Of a DNA stretch of 64,000 nucleotides, positions 13,961 through 23,999 are shown piece by piece (positions within the stretch are counted from its first letter, which is position 1; each line of letters opens with the position of its first letter). The stretch comes from Leucaena leucocephala (lineage: Eukaryota; Streptophyta; Magnoliopsida; Fabales; Fabaceae). The translations under genes were made by a program, and so were the position numbers. The stretch spans positions 21,063,001-21,127,000 of the forward strand of contig CM073558.1 in assembly GCA_037074615.1 (NCBI GenBank), in the 5' to 3' direction. The notes beneath the pieces were generated by a model. The model made no database searches and was not told the origin of the DNA. It saw only the letters and a list, made by a program, of their open reading frames with translations.

Positions 13961-13974
13961 CATGATCATAAAGA

Positions 13975-14495
13975 AAATCCTTGCATAGTTGCTAGTCACA
14001 ATAGCAACTACCTTTTTCATTTTGTAGTCTGGCATACAATCATCAAACTAAAAGATCGGCCATGTCACTTTTCTAATATTTTACCATCGTAAAAGTGATT
14101 ACACACATTCAAAAAAAGGGAAAATGAGTGCAAAGAAAATTGAAGTTGATCTTATACACAGTAGTATTGCTTCTTTTCATCACTTTTCCTTTTAAACGGC
14201 ATGATTAATGATTATACAAGTGTAAAATTTTCAATTCTTCTCACCAATAAACAATCACTACAAGGTATTCACTATTCAGGAAATGCATTTACACAGTCTT
14301 CATATAATCTGTGATTTTCTGTACTTACTGAATCATCAGAAAACATTTCAGGACCCAACCATCGCGTCTTGATCTCATCAATGAATAACCATAATATGTA
14401 CGTTTGTGTGTGTGTGTGTATTTCATTTTCGTTAAGCCCAATACAATCAATCACTTGCGCATGCATGGTGTCTTGTGTATGCTCTTATTTAAATA
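13975..14495. other. Intergenic sequence after the LINE break
   Basis: No gene is supported. A short GT microsatellite is at about 14405-14420. The sequence is less AT-rich than the flank at 1-3400 but shows no recognisable motif. Confidence 0.4.
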
Positions 14496-14935
14496 AAAGG
14501 ATGCAAGCAGGGCCTAGCTGGCTAAAAGAAGCATGTAACTAAAATCTTCTAATGGAGTAGCTCTATACTCTGCAGGAGGAACATTCATGATGATAGTTCC
14601 AATATCCATTTGATGACCATGGTGAAATTGGTGGTTGTGCTCTTATTGAAGTAGCATGGGCGTGTAGGCGTATGTCTTCCATCTAGTAAAAACTGGTTCC
14701 ATGCTAAGTTCACGAATTGGCGGGGAGATTCAACTGTCTTTCGAAGATTTTGGCCTAGATAAAAGTTGTCCTTATTCCAATGATTAAATAGTGCATCATT
14801 CTTAAATTTGGAATCTATCTCTATTTTGCTAGAACTTGGATTTTTTCTTTGTTGAATCCCATCCTCTTCTTCATGAATAATCCCCCTGCCCCAAAATGAC
14901 TTGATCCGGAAATCTTGATTGGGCTTTTGACACAA
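14496..14935 (-). CDS. Unrecognised open reading frame, possibly a gene fragment
   Basis: An open frame of 116 codons runs from 14935 to 14585. It is hydrophilic and non-repetitive (segments such as KIEIDSKFKNDALFNHWNKD and SPRQFVNLAWNQFLLDGRH), with no transposon motif I recognise. A second frame on the same strand continues from about 14625 to 14510 with a plausible tail (MDIGTIIMNVPPAEYRATPL, then EDFSYMLLLAS and a stop). The two could be one decayed coding region joined by a frameshift or an unseen intron. No family is recognised. It may be a gene relic or chance. Confidence 0.25.
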
Positions 14936-14997
14936 TCAAATTGAAGCCCTTAGGCACCTATTAGCCCAAAACCATTTGAAGAGTATATGTACAAATC

Positions 14998-15150
14998 TTA
15001 TATTAGTACCACTTTGTTGTAGTTCTAATCGTAGTGTGTGGTAAGGTATCATAATTCTTAAGTACATAGATTTATACCTGATATTGGTATCGCCTAGAAG
15101 GAAGAGAGACTTCGCCCTGCCCTTGGATCGTGAGTGAGCTCAATTTCTTT
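14998..15150. repeat. Dispersed repeat R15, copy A
   Basis: This shares with 16042-16242 and 16311-16518 the order: CACTTTGTTGT, a CTAGATTTAT block, TATTGGTATCGCCTAG, GGAGACTTCGCCCT and ATCGTG. Copy A is shorter and lacks the middle segment. The origin is unknown. Confidence 0.6.
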
Positions 15151-15381
15151 TAAAAAAAAAAATTATATAAAAAAGAAGAAGATAAATCTGTCAAGGGCAA
15201 GTTGTCCCAAACCCCATTGTCCACACTACCCGTCACACTGGATGACGGGCTCAAACTTGTCATTCACATGTTTGTATCAGTGCATTTAAATTGATTGTAT
15301 TTTAAAAAGAAGATAAATATGATTGAAAAAGAGGCATATAAGTGACAAATTAAGAACTCATGAAGTTTCTAACATAATCTG

Positions 15382-15850
15382 TTAAATGAAAAAAATATTT
15401 TTTTTGTTATAAGAGAGGGTTAGACCCAAAATACAAAAAAACCCCCTCAAACTATGGGAAACAATTCTCATTTCCTCTTTAAACACTAATGCCTCCAGAT
15501 TAGGGGCAAACTCCAAAAAAAGATGACCTGTAAACTCCTTACTCAGCCAAAATATTAGCAATTTGATTGTACTTATTTGAAATATATATAATTTAAACAT
15601 CTCATTCTCATCTTAAAAACTCCTGAATCTGCATCATCAATAAGCTATACCCATAATTATTATCCTGCAGATGAATAGAGTGAAAAATATTTTTCGTATC
15701 TAATTCCAAAATAATTTTTTTAATACCCAAATCCCAAGTCAGTGCTAATCCTTTAAAAATTGCCTATTGTTCAGCCTCACTAATACTACAAGGGCCAATT
15801 ATATGTATAAATTCCACAATCCACTTTCTCTCAAAGTCCGGATTATTTTA
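15382..15850 (-). pseudogene. LINE RNase H-like domain fragment
   Basis: On the minus strand, from about 15850 down, one reads GKWIVGFIHIIGPCSISEAE, a stop codon in place of the usual Leu/Trp, then AIFKGLALTWDLGIKKIILE, an LDTKNIFHSI block, and further on EFTGHLFLEFAPNLEALVF. This is the layout of the RVT_3-type RNase H of plant L1 elements (G..S..EAE..A...GL..AW..G......E.D). The in-frame stop and a later frameshift show it is dead. It lies inverted about 1.4 kb from the LINE that lost this very region. Confidence 0.75.
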
Positions 15851-16041
15851 AATGAAGATATAAGGTTAATTTCAAATGATATAGTAAAAAAGAAGGCCCA
15901 TTAGAGATCTCGCTCGAGTTTAATGCTTTCCCAAGCCCAACAATGATAATTGATGAAGAAATTATTGAAATTCAAGTATATTTGAAGAACAACCCATCAT
16001 TGTCGATAAGTTCAACTGATTAAAGAATAAGATATATAATA

Positions 16042-16242
16042 ATTTGGAGCGTACTCAATTCTTAGAGAGTATCACTTTGTTGTGGTTTCAGTCGCGACGT
16101 TTGGGGAGGCATCCTAACTCCTGAGTGTCTAGATTTATGTCTGAGGGTAATAGACGGCTCGCCTTACCTAACATTAGTATCGCCTAGGAGGAAGGGAGAC
16201 TTCGCCCTACTTTTAAATCGTGGATAAGTCTAACCCCTTTCC
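16042..16242. repeat. Dispersed repeat R15, copy B
   Basis: This is the longest copy, with GAGAGTATCACTTTGTTGTG, GGGGAGGCATCCTAACTCCT, TATCGCCTAGGAGGAAGGGA and GACTTCGCCCT in order. It and copy C are each preceded by a related ATATTTGAAGAAC segment (about 15976 and 16267), suggesting a tandem duplication of about 270 bp. Confidence 0.65.
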
Positions 16243-16310
16243 AAAAATTGATTTACCAAAAAAATAGTATATTTGAAGAACAGTTAGCGAAGGGATAAAA
16301 TATGCTATTA

Positions 16311-16518
16311 TTTGAAGTGTGTTTGATCCTTAGAAAATACTATTTTATTGTGGTTCTAGTCGTAGCCTTTGGGGAGACATCCTAGCTCCTACGTGCCTCG
16401 ATTTACGTTTGAGAATAATTGTCATCTCACCTTACGTAATATTGGTATTGCCTAAGAAAAAGAGAAACTTAACACTGCTATTGAATTATGGGTGAGTCAA
16501 ACTCCTTCTTAAAAAGTC
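16311..16518. repeat. Dispersed repeat R15, copy C
   Basis: It aligns with copy B along its length with many substitutions (GGGGAGACATCCTAGCTCCT; ATATTGGTATTGCCTAAG). It is followed again by ATATTTGAAGAAG at 16533, consistent with a third partial unit. Confidence 0.6.
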
Positions 16519-16925
16519 TTGTACAAAAAAAATGTATATTTGAAGAAGATGATGGAGTCTGGTATATTGGACAAATTGAACCAAAAAAGTTTTATGCAAA
16601 TAATAACTAACGTAACGGTGGTAAGTCAGTATTTCCATAATTAGGTTTGGAACGAGAAGAATAGAAAAGAATGAGAAATAGAAAAGAATGAGAGGTTACG
16701 TTTGAATTAGAAACAAAATAAGAGGAATTACTCGACCGGATGTTCTCCTTCTTGCCCCCTCTTCTGCATTCTTGATTCAAGCATAAGGTTAGCTGCTAGT
16801 ATTTGACTGAGATGATCACAATAGTAATGGTGGTAATGACAATACAAAAGAGCACAAAACACGTTAATGTTAAGTGAAAAGGAGATATATAGTTCCTTGT
16901 CTAAAAATCCATATATTAAATTGGT

Positions 16926-17015
16926 GTGAGGAAGAGGTAATCTGCGTCTTGAGGACTACAGACAAACTTAGAGCAAATTAAAATATTGTTCTAGCCCTCA
17001 GGATGCAGATTATCC
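16926..17015 (+). ncRNA. MIR2111: MIR2111-like precursor, diverged copy (hairpin 1)
   Basis: The 5' arm at 16938-16958 is a 21-mer matching canonical miR2111 (UAAUCUGCAUCCUGAGG...) except at positions 9, 12, 18 and 19. The 3' arm GCCCTCAGGATGCAGATTAT begins at 16994 and pairs with it. The position 9 and 12 changes become G.U wobbles, so the stem is kept. The loop is about 35 nt. Flanks GGTGTGAGGAAGAGG and CCTATTCTCACCCAC extend the stem. Whether it is processed cannot be told. Confidence 0.7.
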
Positions 17016-17348
17016 TATTCTCACCCACTACTCACACTCTTCCAAGTAAGCATTCAGAAGAATAAATAAAAAATGAACTAATAATTTATTTAGGAGAAGG
17101 TTTGAATTTTTTATGAGTTCCTTTTGCATGAAATGTTGGGAATTTATAGAGGAGATTATATTCTTTGATATAGCATTGATGGGGGTCCTCGGTCCTCTCT
17201 TGTTCCACATGATTTTTTAAAAGACATTTTCCCTTTGCAAAATTCTCTTTGATATATATATATATATAGATCACAAAAAGACGACAGTGAAATGAAAAGT
17301 AAAGGATGCCTCATTTTATTTTGTTTATTAGTATCCATTTTCACTATA

Positions 17349-17600
17349 TTATTTTAATTTTTAATATATGACATATTTAATTAATTTGATTAGATTAAAG
17401 AATTTAGTTAGATTATTTGATAAAGTATATTTTTTCTAAAATACTTTAATTATCTTCATTAACTCTCTCACTCTCTTACTTAATTATTGTGAGAGATAAT
17501 TTATTAGGAGTAATATGAGAAAAATTTAATAAATATAAAAAATATGTCTTATATTTAACATTAAAATTAATTAGCTAATTATATCTTATATTAAAGATTG
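17349..17600. mobile_element. AT-rich short MITE-like repeat (family A, copy 2)
   Basis: It shares with 18785-18985 the blocks ATATTTAATTAATTTGATTA, GATTAAA, TTTTTTCTAAAATACT and a CTCTCACTCTC core. The ends are TTTTTAATATATGACATAT and its mirror ATATGTCTTATATTTAACAT. No coding capacity. Confidence 0.5.
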
Positions 17601-18784
17601 TAATGCATCCTATTCCATTCATATTGGAGGACAACGCCAAATTCGCAATTTGAGCAAAATATTGTTCTATCAATTCAAAGAACCTACAACATTAAGTTAA
17701 CAACATCCATCTTAACAAGGGCGAATTAGCTATACGTAGTTTATATCAAGTTTTATAATCTCTCTTGGAGTCATATTCAATTTATGCTATATGTTATCTC
17801 GATTCTCAATCCTTGTTTTTCAGTGTTGCACCAAGAAAAGGTGTGAACAAACAAACTAAGATGAGAATACATTTAGTAGAAATCCTATGGTGTTTTGTAT
17901 CGTGATTTTAACCAAAAAAGAAAAATGGTTACTCCGACCTTAAAACAGTGACCAATATTCTCATTATTATATTGTTGAAGAATGTTTTCTTTCCCTGCTT
18001 AAAACATTTTCATAGTCTACTATTAAAGTGTGTTTGGTTGTCAGTTACTAACACGATTTTGTAGCTTTCAAATCACAGTTACTTTCATATCACCCACTTT
18101 AATTTGATCAAGAAACCAAACATAGTAAAACTTGTTTATACAAGATATTTGACACAGCTTTAGTTAACTAAAATGGGATAACTTATAGTTCATACGGTTA
18201 ACATGTTAACTGGCATAATGTGAAAGTGGAAGCAAATTTTTCATTTGGCAGCTTAATTATGATGCATGCTTTGGTTTTAGATTAATCTTGAATGATAAAT
18301 GTGACATTTATCTTCCTTTTCTTTGTATCTTTCTGGCTAGAACAATCTGTTGTTCACATGAGACAGTTTAAAAAGATGAGTTAGCTTCACGGAAACACTT
18401 CAATAATAATAAGGATTCATGGGAAGAATATATGTTGTGGATTGCCATGAGTACGTAGCTGTCTGGTGCAGGAACAAGAACCTATAGTCTTTATGACTTC
18501 ATGGGACCTTTTGAATGAAGTTTAGGACCATATATACATAATAAGAATGATATTCTTGGACTGAAATTGAAAGGGTATATATTATTAGGAGACGTGCATG
18601 CATTGCTATACCAAAGTAGAGGTTCAGAGGACCATAACCACACTTGTTTCGGACAAATAAAGCAAATTCCTAAACCCCCACTAGGACTCTTTACCACCTC
18701 AACTATATACTTTACCGACCTTTTGCAGTATTTTGCAGAGTGTTTATACACTATTATGAGGGAAGTAATAAATAATATTATTTC

Positions 18785-18985
18785 AATCTTTAATATAAGA
18801 TATATTTAATTAATTTGATTAGATTAAAAAAATTTATTAAAGTTAGTTAATATAATATTTTTTCTAAAATACTCTAATTATTTTATTTAATTCTTTCACT
18901 CTCTCTTTTATTTAGTTATTATTTAGGGAGTATCAATATTTCAATAGGAATAATTTTAAAAAAATTAATAACTATGGAAAATAGA
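18785..18985. mobile_element. AT-rich short MITE-like repeat (family A, copy 3)
   Basis: This is a close relative of copy 2, starting CTTTAATATAAGATATATTT and containing TTTTTTCTAAAATACTCTAA and CTTTCACTCTCTC. The right part decays. Confidence 0.5.
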
Positions 18986-19318
18986 TCCCACATTAGATAT
19001 GTTGGGAGGAGTATTGTACTCTGTTCATTTTCAATTTTCAAAAAACATTATAATTTTCCTTATCAGAATATGTAGGCGTCACAGTTTCTCAAGTATTTTT
19101 TTTAAGTAGTTACTGCTAAATAATTTTTATTTAACTAACAAATTCAGACAGTTGTTAGATAATAAAGTCTTTTAAATATAATATCATAAATTCAAATCAG
19201 GTCATGTGCATAAAAAATATTTTATTAAAAAAAATAAAATTTATTTTACTGACCTTTATACTTAAGAGGATTAGTCTCTAACTAACTATAGATTAGGAAA
19301 TACAACTTATAATATATA

Positions 19319-19323
<5 letters not shown>

Positions 19324-19354
<31 letters not shown>
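19324..19354. repeat. (AT)n microsatellite
   Basis: An uninterrupted TA/AT dinucleotide run. Other long AT runs are at about 4180-4215, 22198-22221, 23005-23031, 23957-23994 and 54942-54979. Confidence 0.95.
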
Positions 19355-19355
<1 letters not shown>

Positions 19356-19482
19356 CTTTTACTTAGTCCTATTATGTCGACAGATTGAAGCTTGTTTTGT
19401 ATCTTAATGACCAGATAATAGTTAAAACAATAACAAATCTTATACCAGGATTAATTACATGGATTATATGGGGGAAAAATAG

Positions 19483-19540
19483 AGGTCCCACCAAGAGTCA
19501 AACTCAGGTCGCTGGATTCAAAGTCCAAAGCATTAGTGAT
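19483..19540 (-). pseudogene. tRNA-Gln(UUG)-like fragment
   Basis: On the minus strand, CTTTGGACTTTGAATCCAGC corresponds to the anticodon arm of tRNA-Gln (loop CTTTGAA, anticodon TTG). It is followed by GACCTGAGTTTGACTCTTGG, a T-arm with box B-like sequence, and a GGGACCT acceptor end. The 5' acceptor strand and D-arm are not intact (upstream reads TTTATCACTAATG), so this is a 3' fragment or decayed gene, possibly from a SINE. Confidence 0.65.
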
Positions 19541-20619
19541 AAATTAAAGTCGATAAATTAATATTTAAGAAAATATATACGATATTATTACTTCCAACTT
19601 AACGGAAATTTCTTGAAGAAGTTTCATTCTAACTCTCTAACTATTATCACCATGACTTGAAAACATAAAATTTTAATGACTAGCTAAGTTATATTGTAAA
19701 GTAATACCATGTCTTCACTTCATTCATTCATTATGAATTGAACTTCTATTGACAATTTGTTAAATTTTGAACTAGATGTGTGCATTATAACAGTAATTAA
19801 ACCACCAAGCCTTAGTTTTGAATGTGTTTTGTCTGCTTAAAATAACAATCGAACAAATATAAGTGAATTCAAATTAAAGTTTTCGTTAATTTTAACCCCT
19901 ATATAACCCAATAATAGTTAAAGGATTCAATGAATAATTGTCTATGTGCGTTAAAGATGTAGTTCCAATCAAAGTAGTGACGAGGGAATAGAATGAGAAT
20001 GAGCTAATTAAAAGCCAGTACATTTTGGGGACCCTTGCTTTCCTTTTCTTTCATGCCGGAGAAGGAACAAGAGGGCGAGCTGAGCTACAAGTTCCAGGTG
20101 GCACTTCAATAATTTATTCTAAAGCTTAAAATTCTCACATACATATCAACAAGGCTATGACTATATAAGATCTCAAATTTAAGTCAGTGTAAACATAAAA
20201 CACGTCTTTAAAAGAATTGTCTCTAATTAAGCCTGATAATGTCAGATAGCCATATAAAAAAAAAAATCCACATACATGATGATCATTAATAAGCTTCCAA
20301 CACAGTAAAGCAACGTTGCTATCCATAACTACACTGTCATATGACCTGTAAAGAATAAATCTTTACATCAGAGACTAAAAGGAAAGATTTTTGCGTTGCG
20401 CTTTTGAAATGAATCAAGAAAGAATACATAATCTGCGGAATGAGACAGCTATATACCCTACCAATGATTTGTTAAACCAAGAAAATGAATCAGATATCTA
20501 TCTATACAGCACCTTCGTAGCTTTTATACGTGGACCCCTATATTCATTCACTGCTGATTTTAAAACATTATAAATTTCTGACATCGAAAGATTCTATAAG
20601 CATCCATTTTTCAGTACAT

Positions 20620-20718
20620 TGGGCTAGGATCAGGTAATCTGCATCCTGAGGTTTAGAGCAATAATTTATGATGTTGTATCTAGCCCTTGGGATGCAGATT
20701 ACCTCTTCCTTACCACCA
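20620..20718 (+). ncRNA. MIR2111: MIR2111 precursor, canonical copy (hairpin 2)
   Basis: The 5' arm at 20635-20655 agrees at all 21 positions with canonical miR2111 as I remember it (UAAUCUGCAUCCUGAGG then UUUA). The 3' arm at 20683-20703 (GCCCTTGGGATGCAGATTAC...) pairs with it with two G.U wobbles at mature positions 13-14 and the 2-nt offset expected of a Dicer duplex. The loop is about 27 nt. Lower stem: CTAGGATCAGG against CCTCTTCCTTACC, imperfect. miR2111 is induced by phosphate starvation, moves from shoot to root, and represses F-box/Kelch TML/HOLT transcripts. In legumes this controls nodulation. Confidence 0.93.
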
Positions 20719-20837
20719 ATTCAGAAGTTCTAGCTTCTTCCCAATATTCTTGAAGATCTGAGAAATTTCATAAACTTATTATCTTTACACTTCAATTCCT
20801 CTAGATGAGCAAGATACTGCAGAAATATGGAGGTGTT

Positions 20838-20942
20838 GGGTTAGGAATGGGTAATCTGCATCCTGAGTTTTAGGACAATGATTCATTAATATATTGTAGC
20901 TAGCCCTCCGGATGCAGATTACCTCCTCCTTACCACCAACAT
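20838..20942 (+). ncRNA. MIR2111: MIR2111 precursor, tandem unit 1 (hairpin 3)
   Basis: The 5' arm is 20852-20872 and the 3' arm 20903-20923 (GCCCTCCGGATGCAGATTAC...). Mature position 17 is U instead of G, giving UAAUCUGCAUCCUGAGU followed by UUUA. Pairing covers positions 1-12 fully, mismatches at 13 (U opposite C), then pairs 14-16. The loop is about 30 nt. The lower stem GGTGTTGGGTTAGGAATGG pairs with CCTCCTCCTTACCACCAAC. Confidence 0.88.
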
Positions 20943-21043
20943 ATAGCATTGTCTTCTGGCAATTCCTTTGAGGATTTGTATGAATCTTTAGGAATTCCAT
21001 AATATGATATCCACACAAGATACTGCAGAAATATGGAGGTGTT

Positions 21044-21148
21044 GGGTTAGGAATGGGTAATCTGCATCCTGAGTTTTAGGACAATGATTCATTAATATAT
21101 TGTAGCTAGCCCTCCGGATGCAGATTACCTCCTCCTTACCACCAACAT
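21044..21148 (+). ncRNA. MIR2111: MIR2111 precursor, tandem unit 2 (hairpin 4)
   Basis: The 5' arm is 21058-21078 and the 3' arm 21109-21129, both identical to hairpin 3, as are the loop and the lower stem. It would produce the same U17 variant miRNA. Confidence 0.88.
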
Positions 21149-21249
21149 ATAGCATGGTCTTCTGGCAATTCCTTTGAGGATTTGTATGAATCTTTAGGAA
21201 TTCCATAATATGATATCAACACAAGATACTGCAGAAATATGGAGGCGTT

Positions 21250-21354
21250 GTGTTAGGAATGGGTAATCTGCATCCTGAGTTTTAGGACAATGATTCATTA
21301 ATATATTGTAGCTAGCCCTCCGGATGCAGATTACCTCCTCCTTACCACCAACAT
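21250..21354 (+). ncRNA. MIR2111: MIR2111 precursor, tandem unit 3 (hairpin 5)
   Basis: The 5' arm is 21264-21284 and the 3' arm 21315-21335, identical to hairpins 3 and 4. The lower stem carries two changes (GGCGTTGTGTTAGG for GGTGTTGGGTTAGG), one of which weakens outer pairing. Confidence 0.87.
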
Positions 21355-22998
21355 ATATCATTGTCTTCTGGCATTTCCTTTGAGGATTTGTATGAATCTT
21401 TAGGAATTCCATAATATGATATCCACACAAGTTCAATGCAGATCAGCAATCTTTTGACATGAGATGCTATATGGAAACAACAATCTTTATCCCACTAAAC
21501 TTAATATGCTATATGGATGTGTTCTGTCAGCAATAAGCCTTTGCCATGAGCTGCTACATGCTGCAAAATTGCAAGGCATTAAGGCTATAAGCACTTATAT
21601 ACAGACGGTAGTATAAAATGATAGCTTTTGCCTTCCATAACTTAGCTCCTTGGGAATACTGTGCACTTAGCGTGTAAAAAGTTATGCCAATAGTTATGTA
21701 ATTTACTAATATGAAATTTCGTTTGTAAGTGAGAAGTTGTAGGTTGAATTCTACTTATAATTTTAAAATGGTAATATTTACTCTTTTAATTAAAAAACGC
21801 TTAAAAAGTTGTTAATATAATTTTAATCAAAGTGACGTGAAAATAGTTTTATCTTGAAAGCTGTTAAAAATCCAAAGATAGAAAATCCAAGATAAATGCC
21901 GGAGAGTCTTAAGCAACATCCAAAAACTGCATTGTAGTGATATTTAGGGGAAATTCTATATTCAATAATGTAAAATCAATTTAAAAATATAAGAAAATAT
22001 ACCGATAATTTTAAAATAAATGAAAAAATTCTATTAAAAAAAATTGTGGCGCTATCTTATGGTCCTACCTCTCCCACCATTGAAGAAAAAAATTTAACAA
22101 TCATCTAGAATCTAATACTATCAAAGATGGATTCAAATTGGAGTATTATGATGAAGCCATGAATGTCTCCATACTTTTTTTGGCCAAATATTGTACAATA
22201 TATATATATATATATATATATTTCATTCCAATTCAATTTACAATATTCTTAAATTATAATATTATATATGCTCCATATTTTTCTTCCCTCAGTCAAAAGT
22301 TGTTTATGCTTTACACGTGCATGATCGTACGTTTTAATTAATTAAGCCTAATGCCTAAAAAGAGGCTCCCGTGGGCTATTTTTGTCCCATTGCATAGTTA
22401 AAGTGGACACCCCAACCTAGAAATAGAAAATGTAGTGATCAAAGTGCCCCTCAATAATGGAAACTTGTATGGGCACATCTATTTGTTATTCTAATATTTT
22501 ACACTCAAGTGGCCAAAATTTGTCTCTTTCCTGCTTCCTACCGCCTTCACCTTCTCCTCCTTCCTTTTTTTCTTTTTTGGTTTTTTTGTAGGGTGAAAAC
22601 CCTCACTTTACCTAGTAATACTCCATTTATTTTTTCCTTCTTTGGTGAAAAAGGAAAAAGAAAAGGAAGCAAATTATTCTCCCAAGAGCAACTCCATTTT
22701 GCTAATAATTCAACTAAACTGCTTGGTAAAATAAATGCTAATTCGTTTGTTAGCCATACATTATTTTTTATAACAAAATATTTATGTAAGTTGATTCTGG
22801 TAAAGCCAATATTACCTATACATATCTCAAGATTCGAAGAGTACCTATAAAAATATTTATAAATTGTCTATCAATAATATCTTTATGTATATAGTCTAAT
22901 TTAAACCTACAACCTTATAATTTTTAAATCAACTCTTTATCAATTAGATCCATTTTTATTAGCTAACTATGGGTAACTAAACATAATTAGTGGATTCT

Positions 22999-23031
<33 letters not shown>

Positions 23032-23162
23032 GTTTTAAGGTTTGTGATTGGCCCTTATAACATAGATATCTCTTCTATAAATTGAAATCGAGACCTAAAA
23101 AAATCTAGTGAGATCTTACACTATTAGGCTAACTCTATATTGATAATGTACATATATACTCA

Positions 23163-23398
23163 TCTAGTTCTAAATATATGATTTAATTGGAGAATTGATA
23201 TTAATTATAAATATAAGATATATTTTTTAAATTATCCATATTGATACTCTCTTAATAATACTTAAAAAAATGGGGAATGAGTTAATTAAGATAATTATGA
23301 TATTTAAAAAAATGTTATAATAATTATTATTTTTAATTAAATTAAATTAATTAATTAAATAAAATTTATATTTAGAATTTAGAACTAGAGAAATATAT
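23163..23398. mobile_element. MITE with CTAGTTCTAAATATA inverted ends (family A, copy 4)
   Basis: The left end CTAGTTCTAAATATA is mirrored at the right end by TATATTTAGAATTTAGAACTAG, a clear terminal inverted repeat. The element at 59938-60145 starts with the same CTAGTTCTAAATATAAG. The interior matches the other family A copies. Confidence 0.6.
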
Positions 23399-23954
23399 GT
23401 ATATATAGAGAGAGGGGGGGTTAATAACATTATTAATCAAGTGTACGAGCATTAATTCCCTTTTCTTTGTGAGGGATGGAATCATAGGAATTCATTGGCT
23501 TGGATTCACATCATTTCATATCGTGTGACCTAAGATAACGTAACATGATTACTACTATCATATTTAGGACCACAAGCTCCATAACGGTGTCACTTCGCTG
23601 GGATCTTACCGTAATATCCAATCATAATGTCACTAACACAATAAAATAAAGATGAAAGTTATTTATTTTGATATAAAAAACTAATATTATACTTTCAAAA
23701 GATAGAGGTGATACTTTTAATATTTCTTTACAATTTTATTCACATTTTTTTTAAAAAAACATGTATGAATAAAATTTTCACAATAAATAAGACTTGATCA
23801 CATTATTATAATTAAAAATAAATATTTTTTCTTAAATAAGGTTCGATAATATTATTTGAATATGAGCGGGTAATATTCAATATAAAATATTTTTAATTAA
23901 AAAAGACAACATGAAAACTACAAGATGAGCCCAGCTATAGCACAGAGCTCTTAA

Positions 23955-23999
<45 letters not shown>

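Larger units (their letters stand above)
10230..13970 (+). mobile_element. Decayed L1-type LINE retrotransposon, 3' end missing
   Basis: Pieces appear in the correct order but in several frames. At 10244-10650 are an ORF1 DUF4283-like segment (FSPIWIQLHNVPLEAMCLGN) and a CCHC zinc knuckle (FCFKCGKISHDHRSCRDR). At 11976-12088 is the endonuclease start (SWNCQGLGRALTVKNLRDL) and at about 12205 FVYGPPREGERR. At 12799-13494 is the reverse transcriptase N-part with WLACGDRNTKFFH and NKVPGPDGFSALF. At 13600-13960 come GRGVRQGDPLSPYLF and the catalytic FADD box. Frameshifts and stops occur at about 10555, 12090, 12704, 13494 and 13905. Homology ends about 15 residues after FADD, so the rest of the palm, thumb, RNase H and poly-A tail are absent. 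It is a dead copy. Confidence 0.9.
17040..20600. other. Intergenic region between MIR2111 hairpins 1 and 2
   Basis: No protein gene is supported. It holds two AT-rich MITE-like repeats (17349-17600 and 18785-18985), an (AT)n tract at 19324-19354, and a tRNA-Gln-like fragment (19483-19540). The 19980-20630 part could carry promoter sequence for the hairpin cluster that follows, but no element is identified. Confidence 0.4.
20814..21431 (+). repeat. 206-bp tandem repeat, three units, each carrying a MIR2111 hairpin
   Basis: The same mature-arm position recurs at 20852, 21058 and 21264, exactly 206 bp apart. Units run about 20814-21019, 21020-21225 and 21226-21431, each starting CAAGATACTGCAGAAATATG and ending near AATATGATATCCACACAAG. 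The units differ at only a handful of sites, so the expansion is recent. The sequence outside the hairpin (such as GGCAATTCCTTTGAGGATTT) is duplicated too. Confidence 0.95.

Noticed and set aside
20000..20634. Search for a phosphate-response P1BS site (GNATATNC) upstream of hairpin 2
   Set aside because: By eye I found near-matches only and no exact motif, so no regulatory site is claimed.
16921..21360. First read as short inverted repeats or MITEs
   Set aside because: The paired arms match the miR2111 and miR2111* sequences and offsets, so the miRNA-precursor reading explains them better.
20785..21436. Repeated minus-strand frames of 72-80 codons over the MIR2111 tandem units
   Set aside because: They are the antisense readings of the hairpin repeats. 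Conservation is explained by the recent 206-bp duplication, not by coding.
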